From Clostridia bacterium (GTDB lineage Bacteria > Bacillota_A > Clostridia > Christensenellales > Aristaeellaceae): 64,000 nucleotides of DNA. Below, piece by piece: positions 23,808 to 32,957 of this stretch. The DNA is taken from the NCBI GenBank assembly GCA_017399225.1, contig JAFQEB010000014.1:1-64000 (forward strand), in the 5' to 3' direction. The notes beneath the pieces are model-generated. The model was not told where the DNA came from, searched no databases, and worked only from the letters and a program-made list of their open reading frames with translations. The position numbers were made by a program, and so were the translations under genes. Positions within the stretch are counted from its first letter, which is position 1. Each line of letters starts with the position of its first letter.

Positions 23808-24521
23808 TTACCGGATGTTGATGATGATGCGGCCGCAGCTCTCGCACTCCACCAGGGTGTCGCTGGCGTTGCGAACCTTGTGCAGCACCGCAGAGGGCAG
23901 CGAGGTGTTGCAGCCGGAGCACTGATCGCCCATGAGCCGGGACAGGGGAGGCGTGATGTGCTTCTTGATGCGCTGATAATGGGCCAGCAGCTCCGCGGGA
24001 AGGGCGGCGGCCTTCTGATCCGCAGCGGCACGCTGGGCCTCCATGGCGGCCTTCTTGGCGGGCATCTCCTTGTCATACTGGGCCTTGAGCTGCTCGAACT
24101 CGGAGCGCAGGCGGGCCGCGTCGGAACGGATGCTGTTGCCGCGCTGATCATGCTCGCGGGCTTCGTTGGCCAGGCGCTTCATCTCTTGCTCATACTGGAT
24201 GATGGTCTCGCGGCACTTGCTGACCTCGGAGATCAGCGCGCGGGCGGCGTCCAGATCAGCGGGGGGCGTGGTCTCAAAGCGATTCTGAAGGGCCTTGAGC
24301 TGCTCCTCACTGCGGTTGAGCGCATCGCGGACGGCGTCCTTGCGGTCTGCCAGCACTGCGACCTGCTCCTCGATCTGCTTATGCTGCTTCTGCCGCTCCA
24401 TATAGAGGTTGCGGTCATTCTCCATCTTCTGACGGAGCGGGCTGCGGCGGATGTCATTGGCCATACGGTCGGCCTTCATGTCCTCCGTCTGATACTCCCA
24501 CAACATGGTAAGCTGATCCAT
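23808..24521 (-). CDS. Coiled-coil protein with C4 zinc ribbon (CdsZ/CT398-like)
   Basis: 237-residue cytosolic protein: a long charged antiparallel coiled coil (about 10-170), then a C4 zinc ribbon (C-S-G-C near 203 and C-E-S-C-G-R near 228). This is the widespread zf-RING_7/CT398 family of uncertain function, often located next to nif3 as here (28 bp). Last gene of the dnaG-rpoD-trmK group. AGGAGGTAGACA precedes the ATG. Confidence 0.85.
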   Translation of the reverse strand: MDQLTMLWEYQTEDMKADRMANDIRRSPLRQKMENDRNLYMERQKQHKQIEEQVAVLADRKDAVRDALNRSEEQLKALQNRFETTPPADLDAARALISEVSKCRETIIQYEQEMKRLANEAREHDQRGNSIRSDAARLRSEFEQLKAQYDKEMPAKKAAMEAQRAAADQKAAALPAELLAHYQRIKKHITPPLSRLMGDQCSGCNTSLPSAVLHKVRNASDTLVECESCGRIIINIR

Positions 24522-24549
24522 TGTCTACCTCCTGATGTTCAAGTGCGTT

Positions 24550-25320
24550 TTACCGCACGGATATCCCATAGGCGCGCACCACGGATTTGGTGACGCGTAC
24601 ATTACATTGTACTATATCCTGCCAGTTTTGTAAAGCGTCCGCCAGGGCAAAAATCCCGGGAGCCTCGGTGGCGTGGTGTCCGGCCTCCATGAGGACGACG
24701 CCGGCAGCCGAAGCTTCAAGGGCGTGATGGTGCTTCGCTTCGCCGGTCAGGAAGGCCTCTGCGCCCAGCGCGGCTGCGGCAGGCCATTCGTCGCTGCCGG
24801 AGCCGGAGCACATGCCTACCCGGGTGATCATTTTCTCCGGATCACCCATTACGCGCACCACATCGCCCAGGCAGCGGCTGATGTGTTCAGCCAGGGCAGA
24901 AGCCTGCATGGGCACGCCCAACTGACCGACCCGCAGAAAGCCCTCGCCCTGTACCTCCGTCAGGCCGATGCGCGCGGCCAGCACGTCGTTGATCCCGCCC
25001 ATGGCCTGATCCAGGTTGGTGTGGGCAGAGATCAGGCTGATGCCTGCGCGGATCAGCCTGCACAGCAGACGGGCCTGATGATCTGTCTCCACCAGTCGCT
25101 TGATGGGGGAGAACATCATCGGGTGATGGGTGACGATCAGGTTAGCGCCATTTGCGACGGCTTCGTCGATGACGGCGTCCGTCACGTCCAGCGCCACATG
25201 GACGCCGTGTACCTCAGCCCCCGGATCGCCCACCAGCAGCCCGGAGTTATCGTAGGCCACCTGGGTCTCAAAGGGGGCGCGCTCGTTGATGAAATCGTAA
25301 ACCTGCTGCACGGTCAGCAT
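24550..25320 (-). CDS. Nif3-like dinuclear metal-centre protein
   Basis: 256-residue member of the Nif3/YqfO (GTP cyclohydrolase I type 2-like) family that forms hexameric toroids with a di-metal site; physiological role unsettled. Metal ligands are visible in V-T-H-H-P (about 63-67), A-H-T-N-L-D (about 99-104) and G-H-H-A-T-E near the C-terminus. This is the short form without the inserted PII-like domain seen in Bacillus YqfO. The ATG overlaps the trmK stop by 7 bp, a conserved neighbourhood in Firmicutes. Confidence 0.92.
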   Translation of the reverse strand: MLTVQQVYDFINERAPFETQVAYDNSGLLVGDPGAEVHGVHVALDVTDAVIDEAVANGANLIVTHHPMMFSPIKRLVETDHQARLLCRLIRAGISLISAHTNLDQAMGGINDVLAARIGLTEVQGEGFLRVGQLGVPMQASALAEHISRCLGDVVRVMGDPEKMITRVGMCSGSGSDEWPAAAALGAEAFLTGEAKHHHALEASAAGVVLMEAGHHATEAPGIFALADALQNWQDIVQCNVRVTKSVVRAYGISVR

Positions 25321-25994
25321 GAAAGCACCTCCAGCTTGTGTTGATAGAATCCAATGTCCTCCTTCAGCTCGCGGATCGCCTTCTGATCGGGTGACGCAGC
25401 TGCCTCATGTCCGCGCAGGATGCCGATGAGTACCTGGAGCCGGTGCTGCACATAGCCTGTCAGCAATGCGGCGGGCTCTTCCCAAAGGAGGCGGCCGTAG
25501 AGGATCTCCGCTTCGCTGCTGGCACTCGGGCCCTGCTCTGCCCGCCAGATGACGTAATACCGCCCGGCAGCGTGGCATAGGCGTTCCTGCACGATGACGT
25601 AGCCGATCTCTGCCAGACAGCGGCGCACCATGGGCTGATCCGTATGGGCTGAAAGGACCAGCACGGCGCCATGGAGTCGATCCCGCCCCTTTCGCAGGAT
25701 GTCAGCCATGTTTTCGCCGCCCATGCCCATGATGGAAACGCAGCCGCAGGGACGCGTCAGAGCCTCCAGTCCGTCCGCCAGAACGATCTCGGCGCGATCG
25801 GCGAGTCCTGCGCGGGTCAGGCTTGCGCGGGCATGGCCCAGCGCACCGGGGCTCACATCTGCGGCGATCATGTGCCGGCAAATGCCGGATGTCAGCAGAT
25901 GACAGGGGAGGTAAGCGTGGTCTGTGCCGATATCCGCGCCCCATTCGCAGGGCTCGTAGAGGGAAGCGGCAAGGGCCAGGCGTTCGTCAAGCAT
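25314..25994 (-). CDS. trmK: tRNA (adenine(22)-N1)-methyltransferase
   Basis: 226-residue SAM enzyme methylating N1 of A22 in tRNA. The N-terminal M-L-D-E-R-L begins the family; the SAM site is A-D-I-G-T-D-H-A-Y-L-P (about 20-30), followed by A-A-D-V-S-P-G-A-L and the G-M-G-G-E-N motif near 91. The C-terminal helices give the usual coiled domain. A 5-residue longer frame exists, but GGAGG lies between its ATG and the ATG at 25994, so I use the latter. It overlaps its upstream neighbour by 8 bp and nif3 by 7 bp. Confidence 0.93.
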   Translation of the reverse strand: MLDERLALAASLYEPCEWGADIGTDHAYLPCHLLTSGICRHMIAADVSPGALGHARASLTRAGLADRAEIVLADGLEALTRPCGCVSIMGMGGENMADILRKGRDRLHGAVLVLSAHTDQPMVRRCLAEIGYVIVQERLCHAAGRYYVIWRAEQGPSASSEAEILYGRLLWEEPAALLTGYVQHRLQVLIGILRGHEAAASPDQKAIRELKEDIGFYQHKLEVLSC

Positions 25995-26541
25995 GGGAAC
26001 CTCCGTCATAATGGTATGATAAGGCAGTCAGGATGGCTGCTTCCAGCTCGTGAATAGCGACCAGCGGCATGTGCATACGGGCGGCGATCTCTTCATTGGA
26101 AAGCCGATGACCGTTCAGCCCAAGCCGATGCCGGATGTAGGCGTTGTGAACCCCGTCCGGCAGGACGCCCGGATGATACAGCGCGTCGAGCGCGACCAGC
26201 CGCAGGTCGTCCCGAGTGGCGAGGCTGTCCGGCGGCAGAAGCCTTTTGGCTGAGCGATGCAGCTTTTGCAGCAGTGGGTCATCCGCCGGAGCCACGGAAA
26301 ACAGGTACTGTCCTGCATAGGCTAAGATCGCACCGGTGTGCAGCGGATCTGTGTCCTGCGAAAGCGGCTGGACGGCAAGGAAACAGCCTTCCGTCAGCTC
26401 GGGAATAACAGCAGATGTGGGCAAACAACGCCGCAGAGTGTCCGTGATGTGCCGGCGCAGCATGGCTGGATGCGCATCTGCAATAGCCTCGCGCTGCAGG
26501 TTTGCACCCTGGCTGGCCAGACGCTGGAAAGCTTCGAGCAT
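25987..26541 (-). CDS. Hypothetical protein with C-terminal HTH-like region
   Basis: 184-residue soluble protein, family not recognised. The first 120 residues show no motif; the C-terminus reads L-S-N-E-E-I-A-A-R-M-H-M-P-L-V-A-I-H-E-L-E, spaced like a sigma-region-4 or LuxR-type helix-turn-helix. It lies between rpoD and trmK and overlaps trmK by 8 bp, so it is transcribed with them; co-location with sigma-A makes a regulatory role worth testing. GGAGGCGCAT precedes the ATG. Confidence 0.6.
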   Translation of the reverse strand: MLEAFQRLASQGANLQREAIADAHPAMLRRHITDTLRRCLPTSAVIPELTEGCFLAVQPLSQDTDPLHTGAILAYAGQYLFSVAPADDPLLQKLHRSAKRLLPPDSLATRDDLRLVALDALYHPGVLPDGVHNAYIRHRLGLNGHRLSNEEIAARMHMPLVAIHELEAAILTALSYHYDGGSHA

Positions 26542-26560
26542 ATGCGCCTCCGGTCAAGAG

Positions 26561-26587
26561 AAGCCCTGCCTTATTCAGACAGGGCTT
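26561..26587 (-). promoter_or_regulatory. Hairpin between rpoD and the downstream ORF
   Basis: AAGCCCTG (26561-26568) pairs with CAGGGCTT (26580-26587) about 20 nt before the ATG of the 184-residue ORF on the minus strand. No T-tract follows, so attenuation, RNA processing or a weak stop are all possible. Confidence 0.4.
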
Positions 26588-26610
26588 ATACATATTGCCT
26601 CACGCGGTAG

Positions 26611-26661
26611 GTCGAAAAGGGGAAAAGCGACTCGATCGCGGGAAAAGAGGCGAAGCCTCCT
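26611..26661 (-). repeat. Dispersed 3'-end repeat, copy B (short)
   Basis: Directly after the rpoD stop: minus-strand GGAGGCTTCGCCTC palindrome, then CGCGATCGAGTCGC. The plus-strand 14-mer GCGACTCGATCGCG (26627-26640) recurs exactly at 60226-60239. Confidence 0.6.
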
Positions 26662-27767
26662 TAGTCGATATAGTCCTTCAGCTTCTTGGAGCGGCTGGGG
26701 TGACGGAGCTTGCGCAGGGCCTTGGCCTCGATCTGACGGATGCGCTCGCGGGTCACGTTGAACACCTTGCCGACCTCCTCCAGCGTCCGCTGATGGCCGT
26801 CGTCCAGGCCGAAGCGCAGGCGCAGCACCTTCTCCTCACGGGGGGTCAGGGTGTCCAGCACCTCCAGCAGCTGCTCCTTCATCAGGGCGAAGGAAGCGGC
26901 CTCGGCGGGGGCGGGGGCGTCGTCATCGGGGATGAAGTCGCCCAGGTGGCTGTCCTCCTCCTCGCCGATGGGGGTCTCCAGCGAAACCGGCTCCTGCGCG
27001 ATCTTGATGATCTCGCGCACCTTGTTTTCGCTGATGCCCATCTCCTTGGCGATCTCCTCGGGGGTGGGCTCGCGGCCGTACTCCTGCAGCAGCTGACGGC
27101 TGACGCGGATGAGCTTATTGATGGTTTCCACCATATGCACGGGGATGCGGATGGTGCGGGCCTGATCCGCAATGGCGCGGGTGATGGCCTGACGGATCCA
27201 CCAGGTGGCGTAGGTGGAGAACTTGAAGCCCTTGGTGTAGTCGAACTTTTCCACCGCCTTGATCAGGCCCAGGTTGCCCTCCTGGATCAGATCCAGGAAC
27301 AGCATACCGCGGCCCACATAGCGCTTGGCGATGGAAACGACCAGACGCAGGTTTGCCTCGCTCAGCTTGCGCTTGGCCTCTTCCTTTTCTTCGGGCGTGC
27401 CGCTTTCCAGCTGCTTGGCGATGGCGATCTCCTCTTCGGCGGTCAGCAGGGGCACCTTGCCGATCTCCTTGAGGTACATGCGCACGGGATCGTCGATGCT
27501 GATTCCCTCGGGAACGGAGACGTCTGCCTGCTCCTCGCGGGTCTCGCGCTCCTCGGCGGCTTCGGGTGCGGCGACGGGGTCATTCTCGTTGATGACCTCC
27601 ACGCCCAGCGCTTCCAGCGTTTCAAGCACCTTGTCAAGCTGCTCCGGATCCATGTCCATCTCCATCAGGCGATCCATGATATCCTTGTAGGTCAGCGTTC
27701 CCTTGGACTTGCCGTACTCATACAGCTCGTTGAGCTTGGCTTGACGGGCATCGGGTGAAAGCGTCAA
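26661..27767 (-). CDS. rpoD: Primary RNA polymerase sigma factor (sigma-A), TTG start
   Basis: 368-residue housekeeping sigma factor. Region 1.1 is short; region 1.2 is [11 protein letters not shown]; region 2 has [17 protein letters not shown] and the -10-reading [10 protein letters not shown]; region 4 ([16 protein letters not shown]) reads -35. The consensus promoters seen in this window match it. The longest frame starts at an ATG at 27794 without a ribosome site; AAGGAGAGG precedes TTG at 27767, which I prefer. It lies 63 bp after dnaG in the classic macromolecular-synthesis operon order. Confidence 0.95.
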   Translation of the reverse strand: MTLSPDARQAKLNELYEYGKSKGTLTYKDIMDRLMEMDMDPEQLDKVLETLEALGVEVINENDPVAAPEAAEERETREEQADVSVPEGISIDDPVRMYLKEIGKVPLLTAEEEIAIAKQLESGTPEEKEEAKRKLSEANLRLVVSIAKRYVGRGMLFLDLIQEGNLGLIKAVEKFDYTKGFKFSTYATWWIRQAITRAIADQARTIRIPVHMVETINKLIRVSRQLLQEYGREPTPEEIAKEMGISENKVREIIKIAQEPVSLETPIGEEEDSHLGDFIPDDDAPAPAEAASFALMKEQLLEVLDTLTPREEKVLRLRFGLDDGHQRTLEEVGKVFNVTRERIRQIEAKALRKLRHPSRSKKLKDYID

Positions 27768-27830
27768 ATGGAATCCTCTCCTTCTGTCATACACGGGGCG
27801 GCCGGAATCCCTCCGGCGGCCAAAGGGGTA

Positions 27831-29630
27831 CTACTTGCTGCTCTTGATCCTGTTGATCATTTCAGAAAGCTGCTTGGCTCGGGTGAGCGCGGCAGTCTTG
27901 TCGGCGGGGGAAAGGGTACTCAGGCTGCGCATGATCTCGTTGAGCTGATCCTGCATCTTCTTCAGCCGGTTGCGGTCGATGCACTCGCGGGCCATGCGGA
28001 TCAGCTGATCCCTGTCCTCGCTGGGCGGGGTGAGCAGGAGCTTGCTGACCCGGGCGCGGGTGGTCTCGTCGCTTTGCATCTCCACCAGGGCAGCAGGGCT
28101 TGCGCCGCCTGCCAGCTCCACATAGAGGCTGCGCAGCAGCGGGTCGCTGAAATCCTCCTCAGAGGCGATATCCTGCGGCAGTCGGCCGGTGCTCATCAGG
28201 GAGATCAGCAGCTCCTCGTCGCGCTCGGGCTCGGTCGCGGCGGGGGAGTTGCGCCTGGGGCTGAAGCGCGGCTGCGTGCCTGCGGCGGGTACTGGGGCAG
28301 CCTGTGCGGGCTGCTGTACATTCATGCCGATCTGTGCAAGCAGCACATCGCGGGTAAAGCCGGTGTGCACCATCAGCTCCTGCAGGTGATTCTCCCGTTC
28401 CACGGGCTCCAGCTTGCTGAGGATGGACGCACAAGCCTTGGCGTACTCGGTGCGGCCCTCCTGCGTGCTCAGATCGTGCTCGGCGCGGAGGCGGCGCATC
28501 CGGTAGGCGGCGGGGCTCAGGGCAGGCAGGCTGTCGAAGGCCTCCTTGCCGTCCCGGCGGATGAATTCATCCGGGTCGAGCCCGTCGGGGAAGTCCAGCA
28601 CCCGGGCGGTAACGCCCTCGCTTTCCAGGATGTCCAGACCGCGGAGGATCGCGTGCTGACCGGCGCTGTCGCCGTCGTAGCTCAGGTATACCGCAGGCGC
28701 GAAGCGTTTGAGGAGCTTGGCCTGCTCAGGGGTCAGGGCAGTGCCCAGCGTGGCGCACACGCCGGGAACGCCGAATTGCGTCAGGGAAACGACGTCCATG
28801 TATCCTTCCACCAGCACGACGCGCTGCAGGTGCCTCTCCTTGCGCAGCAGATTCGCTGCATAAACGCCAAGCCGCTTGTTGAACACCGGCGTGTCGGAGG
28901 TGTTGAGATACTTGGGCTGCACATCGCCCAGGGCGCGCCCGCCAAAGGCGAGAACGTTGCCGTACTGGTCGATAATGGGGAAGATGGCGCGGTTGCGGAA
29001 CATGTCAAAGGCTCTGCGGGGTTTTGCGGGGCTGTCCTCCGTTGCGGGCGTGGCCTCCTTGATGACGGTAAGGCCCACAAGCTTCAATTCTTCAACGGTA
29101 TAGCCCTTGTCCTGCAGATGCTTCGTCAGCGCATCCCAGCTGTTGGGCGCTGCGCCCAGGCCGAATTTGCGGATGACGCTGTCGGTCAGTCCGCGCCTTT
29201 TCAGGTAGTCCAGCGCCTGCTGGCCTGCCGGGGTGAACAGTGTCTGATGAAAGAATCTTGCGGCTTCCTTATTTGCTTCAAGAAGCCTGTCCCGCTGGGT
29301 GCGGCGGCGCTGGTAATCGGGATCGTCCTCCATCTGGGGGAGGGGCATGTGCAGCTGATCCGCCAGGTACTTCACGGCGTCCTGAAATTCGAGCCGCTCG
29401 TACTCCATCACGAACTGGATCACGCTGCCGCCGGCCTTGCAGCCAAAGCAGTAATACAGCTGACTTTCGCCGTCAACGGAAAAGGAAGCGGTTTTCTCAC
29501 CGTGGAAGGGGCACAGACCCCAGTGCTTGCGGCCGTTCTTCTTCAGCTGTACATGCTGGCCGATGATCTGCACGATATCGGCTCTTGCGCGGAGCTCGTC
29601 AAGCCATGAAGGAGGAAAACGCAATGCCAC
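27831..29630 (-). CDS. dnaG: DNA primase
   Basis: 599-residue enzyme making RNA primers at the replication fork. CHC2 zinc finger ligands are C40, H43, C61, C64. The RNA-polymerase domain includes the TOPRIM region with E-G-Y-M-D-V and Y-D-G-D-S-A-G; the helicase-binding C-terminal domain follows a Pro/Ala-rich linker near 425-445. Length is normal. Start is GTG behind GGAGGGG. Upstream dgt is 183 bp away, downstream rpoD 63 bp. Confidence 0.97.
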   Translation of the reverse strand: MALRFPPSWLDELRARADIVQIIGQHVQLKKNGRKHWGLCPFHGEKTASFSVDGESQLYYCFGCKAGGSVIQFVMEYERLEFQDAVKYLADQLHMPLPQMEDDPDYQRRRTQRDRLLEANKEAARFFHQTLFTPAGQQALDYLKRRGLTDSVIRKFGLGAAPNSWDALTKHLQDKGYTVEELKLVGLTVIKEATPATEDSPAKPRRAFDMFRNRAIFPIIDQYGNVLAFGGRALGDVQPKYLNTSDTPVFNKRLGVYAANLLRKERHLQRVVLVEGYMDVVSLTQFGVPGVCATLGTALTPEQAKLLKRFAPAVYLSYDGDSAGQHAILRGLDILESEGVTARVLDFPDGLDPDEFIRRDGKEAFDSLPALSPAAYRMRRLRAEHDLSTQEGRTEYAKACASILSKLEPVERENHLQELMVHTGFTRDVLLAQIGMNVQQPAQAAPVPAAGTQPRFSPRRNSPAATEPERDEELLISLMSTGRLPQDIASEEDFSDPLLRSLYVELAGGASPAALVEMQSDETTRARVSKLLLTPPSEDRDQLIRMARECIDRNRLKKMQDQLNEIMRSLSTLSPADKTAALTRAKQLSEMINRIKSSK

Positions 29631-29813
29631 GGATATCCCCCTCCTGTCTCAAACGAATGCTGCTGCGATGAAACAGCGCCGCGCAGGCCAATCGGGAGCT
29701 TTCCGGACCTGCGCAAGAAATTCATCAGTTGCGTTATTCGCCACATTCACGGATTTTCCTGCTTGAAATCTGCATGTGTTTTTGGATATTGTTTCAAACT
29801 CTGCAAAAAAAGG

Positions 29814-30818
29814 TCACAAAAGCGCAAAACCGGCAGGAACGAAGAGCTTCTGGTAAGTCCGGATGGCGTAGCGGTCGGTCATGCAGGAGAGATAGTCGCA
29901 CACGGCGCGGGCCGTGCCCTCCCGGTAGCCGATCAGCACGAACTCCTCCGGCATTTCGCCCGGGTGCTCGCTGTAGTAGGCAAACAGCTGCTTCATCACA
30001 CCGTCGCAGCGGTTTTCCTCTGCTGCGCGCCAGGAGTCCCGGTACACCCGCTCGAACATGAAATCCCTCAGGCCGTCCATGGCGCTCTGCATCAGGGGGG
30101 ACATTTGAAGATGTTCGCTGTCCTGGCTGGAGGCGACGATGTCGGCGATCATGTTGTTGATGCGGTTGCCGTGGCTCGAGCCCAGCACCTTCAGGCAGTC
30201 GGCGGGCAGCTCAAAGTCCCGCAGCACGCCGCCGCGGATGGCGTCGTCCAGGTCATGGTTCAGGTAGGCGATGCGGTCTGCCCGGCGGACGCACTCGCCC
30301 TCCAGCGTAGTGGGGAACTGGGCGCCGGAATGGCAGAGGATGCCGTCGCGCACCTCGAAGGTCAGGTTGAGGCCTGCACCGTCGTTTTCCAGCGTTTCCA
30401 CCACCCGGCGGGACTGTTCGTTGTGCCGGAAGCCCTCCGGCATCAGCTCGTCCAGCGAGCGCTCGCCGATGTGACCGAAGGGGGTGTGGCCCAGATCGTG
30501 TCCCAGGGCGATGGCCTCGGTCAGATCCTCATTCAGCCGCAGGCAGCGGGCGATGGCGCGGGCAATCTGCGCGACCTCCAGCGTATGGGTCAGGCGCGTG
30601 CGGTAGTGATCCCCCTCGGGGGAGAGAAAGACCTGCGTCTTGTACTTGAGCCGGCGGAAGGCTTTGCAGTGGATGATGCGATCCCTGTCCCGCTGGAAAT
30701 CCGTGCGCATGGGGCACGGCTCGGCAGGATGCTCGCGACCCATGCTGTTCACGGCCTTCGCCGCCCGGGGGGACAGCCGGGTCAGCTCCTCCTGCTCGAA
30801 CTGCTGGCGGATGGTCAT
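29814..30818 (-). CDS. dgt: Deoxyguanosinetriphosphate triphosphohydrolase-like protein
   Basis: 334-residue HD-domain enzyme hydrolysing dNTPs to nucleosides and triphosphate, thereby tuning dNTP pools. The signatures are R-D-R-I-I-H-C-K-A-F-R-R-L-K-Y-K-T-Q-V-F, T-R-L-T-H-T-L-E-V and G-H-D-L-G-H-T-P-F-G-H, plus later Y-L-N-H-D-x-D-D. Length fits type 2 dGTPase-like proteins. Presence just before dnaG is common in Firmicutes. AAGGAGGCGTCAGGC precedes the ATG. Confidence 0.93.
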   Translation of the reverse strand: MTIRQQFEQEELTRLSPRAAKAVNSMGREHPAEPCPMRTDFQRDRDRIIHCKAFRRLKYKTQVFLSPEGDHYRTRLTHTLEVAQIARAIARCLRLNEDLTEAIALGHDLGHTPFGHIGERSLDELMPEGFRHNEQSRRVVETLENDGAGLNLTFEVRDGILCHSGAQFPTTLEGECVRRADRIAYLNHDLDDAIRGGVLRDFELPADCLKVLGSSHGNRINNMIADIVASSQDSEHLQMSPLMQSAMDGLRDFMFERVYRDSWRAAEENRCDGVMKQLFAYYSEHPGEMPEEFVLIGYREGTARAVCDYLSCMTDRYAIRTYQKLFVPAGFALL

Positions 30819-30891
30819 GCCTGACGCCTCCTTATCTTGTGGATGTATATCTACTTATATACAACACAGACAGACGAAAATCCTTGTTTTT

Positions 30892-30937
30892 CCGGGATTT
30901 TGCGCACAAAAATCCCGGGAGGAGCATTCTCCCGGGA
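30892..30937 (-). terminator. Terminator of the glucokinase gene
   Basis: Stem TCCCGGGAG/CTCCCGGGA (30913-30921 and 30929-30937) followed on the minus strand by T-tract 30912-30907. A second, mutually exclusive stem pairs 30892-30901 with 30909-30918. Confidence 0.8.
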
Positions 30938-30949
30938 CTGAAAGGCGTT

Positions 30950-31894
30950 TTATGCGCCCAGCATGGCCGCGCCGATGATGCCGGCGTCCGGGCCGAGCTT
31001 TGCGATCTCGATGCGGGCGTAGGGGAGGGTCTTGTACATGACCATCTTCGCCACCTCAGTGCGTACCGCGTCCAGCAGGAAGTCGCCGGCCTTCGATACG
31101 CCGCCGCCCAGGGCGATGACCTCGGGATCAAGGAAGTGGATGATGTTGACGATGGTGGTGGCCAGGGCCTTGACATAATCGCCGAAGAGGCGCAGGGCCA
31201 GCTCGTCGCCCTCCTTGGCCGCATCAAAGACGATCTTGGCGTTGATCTTCATCAGGTCGCCCTCGGCCTTCGTCATGATGGCGCTGTCCTGATACTGCAT
31301 GACTGCCGCGCGGGCCGCCAGAATGATGGCCGTGGCGGAGCAGTAGCGCTCCAGGCAGCCGCGGTTGCCGCAGTTGCAGTCCTTTCCGTCCATCTCGATG
31401 ATCATGTGGCCGATCTCGCTGCCCACGCCGTGGAAGCCGCTCCACACCTTGCCGCCGATGACGATGCCGCCGCCAACGCCCGTGCCCAGGGTCAGGAACA
31501 CGCTGGAGTGGGTGCCGGCGCTCACGCCCGCGACGGATTCCGCCAGGCCAGCGACGGTCGCGTCGTTGTCCATATAGACGGGCTTGTCGATGTGCTTGCG
31601 CATTTCGCCGGCGAAGTCAACGTCCTTCCAGCCCAGGTTCGGGCAGAAGGCAATGCGGCCCGTGCGGGGATCCACCACGCCGGGGATGCCAGCGCCAACC
31701 GCTGCCACATCGTCGAGGGAATAGCCGGACTTGGCCAGCGTCACCAGCGCGCAGTCCGCCATGGCCTTGATCTGATCGGCAAAGGGGATGTTGGTGCGGG
31801 TTACGATGCCGCCCTTGCAGAGGATCTCGCCCTCCTTGCTGACGATGCCGACCTGTACGCCGGTGCCGCCTACGTCAAAACCGATGTATACCAT
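30950..31894 (-). CDS. glcK: ROK-family glucokinase
   Basis: 314-residue cytosolic kinase phosphorylating glucose with ATP. ATP site F-D-V-G-G-T-G-V (about 6-13) is followed by sugar-site residues (D-N-D-A-T-V-A-G near 107) and the ROK zinc motif C-N-C-G-N-R-G-C-L-E near 178-187. The ROK repressors share this fold but have an N-terminal HTH; its absence here supports a kinase. GGAGGTCATTCCAGT precedes the ATG. Single-gene unit. Confidence 0.92.
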   Translation of the reverse strand: MVYIGFDVGGTGVQVGIVSKEGEILCKGGIVTRTNIPFADQIKAMADCALVTLAKSGYSLDDVAAVGAGIPGVVDPRTGRIAFCPNLGWKDVDFAGEMRKHIDKPVYMDNDATVAGLAESVAGVSAGTHSSVFLTLGTGVGGGIVIGGKVWSGFHGVGSEIGHMIIEMDGKDCNCGNRGCLERYCSATAIILAARAAVMQYQDSAIMTKAEGDLMKINAKIVFDAAKEGDELALRLFGDYVKALATTIVNIIHFLDPEVIALGGGVSKAGDFLLDAVRTEVAKMVMYKTLPYARIEIAKLGPDAGIIGAAMLGA

Positions 31895-32028
31895 ACTGGA
31901 ATGACCTCCTTAGAATTTCAAAGATTTGATATTTCAATCTATATCTTTCGCCCTCAAAATATGATTTTCCTGCCTGTTGGAGTGACGACGGCGCAAATTG
32001 TTGCAGGTGTAAAAGTTGTTCAGTTTCC

Positions 32029-32057
32029 TTGACAACCCCACTGGCGCTACCTATACT
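32029..32057 (+). promoter_or_regulatory. Sigma-A promoter of the small membrane-protein pair
   Basis: TTGACA (32029-32034), 17-bp spacer, TATACT (32052-32057), 39 nt before the ATG. Confidence 0.85.
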
Positions 32058-32095
32058 TGAAACATATATGAAATCCTGCGAAGAAGGTGAGCTGG

Positions 32096-32482
32096 ATGGC
32101 TGAGATCAGAAAAGAACGCCGGGTCGTGACCGTATGCAGATGTATAGTTGTAGCGTTGATCGTGGTATTCTTGCTGGTGATGCTGTTGCTGCCGTTTCTG
32201 CTTTGGGCACGCTGTTTTTACTACAATTGGATAGTATACGACGAATCGATTTTGAGCGTTACCATCGCAAATGAGATGTTCACGATTGCCTTGCTGGGAT
32301 CGCCGCTGTGCTCTCTGCTGGCTTTGTATTTGAGCGGAACGATACGGAACCTGCTGCGTGGGAGCTGGAAGTATCTGGCGCTGGTACTGTCAGTATTCTC
32401 AATGGTACAGCTCATGTGCGGAGGTGCGTTGTGCCTACTGGTGCTGCTCTACATACTGCTGGAACGGTCGGGTTTACGTTGA
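32096..32482 (+). CDS. Hypothetical three-helix membrane protein
   Basis: 128-residue membrane protein of unknown function with helices at about 15-38, 60-78 and 92-122. The Arg-rich N-terminus is cytoplasmic. A GTG in the same frame lies at 32087, but AAGGTGAG just before ATG 32096 favours the latter. It is followed 49 bp later by a similarly sized membrane protein and driven by a strong promoter. Confidence 0.68.
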   Translation: MAEIRKERRVVTVCRCIVVALIVVFLLVMLLLPFLLWARCFYYNWIVYDESILSVTIANEMFTIALLGSPLCSLLALYLSGTIRNLLRGSWKYLALVLSVFSMVQLMCGGALCLLVLLYILLERSGLR

Positions 32483-32531
32483 GGAAGGACGCACCGAATT
32501 CATAAGCGTTTGTAGAAAGGAGATGATGCAC

Positions 32532-32903
32532 ATGAAGAAGCTCTGCGATTTCTTCAGCAGGCATCCGCGCTTTGCGACAGCGCTGCATGTGACGCTGTCA
32601 GTGGGGCCGCTGGCGCTGCTGCTGCTGTTCATCGCCGTGATGTTGGTCATATCGGTCGCCGGGCTTGATTTTTATGAAGCCTTCCCGTATATCTTTATTG
32701 TGATCATGGCAATATGCGCCGTGCTGGGCTGCAGCGGTCTGTTCCTGCTGCTGGCGCTGCTCCTGTACCGCTTCACGGAGACGGCGCGGGCAAACTGGCC
32801 GGACAGGCTGCGAATGGCGCTCATCCGGCTGAACATCTTTAACGGGTTCATGGCCTTTGGCTCGCTCCTGTTCTGGATATGGTACGGCATGTCTGTAAAA
32901 TGA
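32532..32903 (+). CDS. Hypothetical three-helix membrane protein
   Basis: 123-residue membrane protein with helices at about 20-42, 50-75 and 98-118 and a basic N-terminus. Family unrecognised. Size and topology parallel the preceding protein, suggesting an old duplication or a heteromeric pair, but sequence identity is low by eye. AAAGGAG with 9-nt spacing selects the ATG at 32532 from a longer open frame. Confidence 0.68.
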   Translation: MKKLCDFFSRHPRFATALHVTLSVGPLALLLLFIAVMLVISVAGLDFYEAFPYIFIVIMAICAVLGCSGLFLLLALLLYRFTETARANWPDRLRMALIRLNIFNGFMAFGSLLFWIWYGMSVK

Positions 32904-32910
32904 ATAATAT

Positions 32911-32949
32911 AACAGCACCGCAGCTCGTTTGTCTGCGGTGCTGTTGTTT
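32911..32949 (+). terminator. Terminator of the membrane-protein pair
   Basis: 13-bp stem AACAGCACCGCAG (32911-32923) with 32933-32945, then TGTTTG. It could also serve hprK on the minus strand. Confidence 0.75.
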
Positions 32950-32957
32950 GTACAGGA

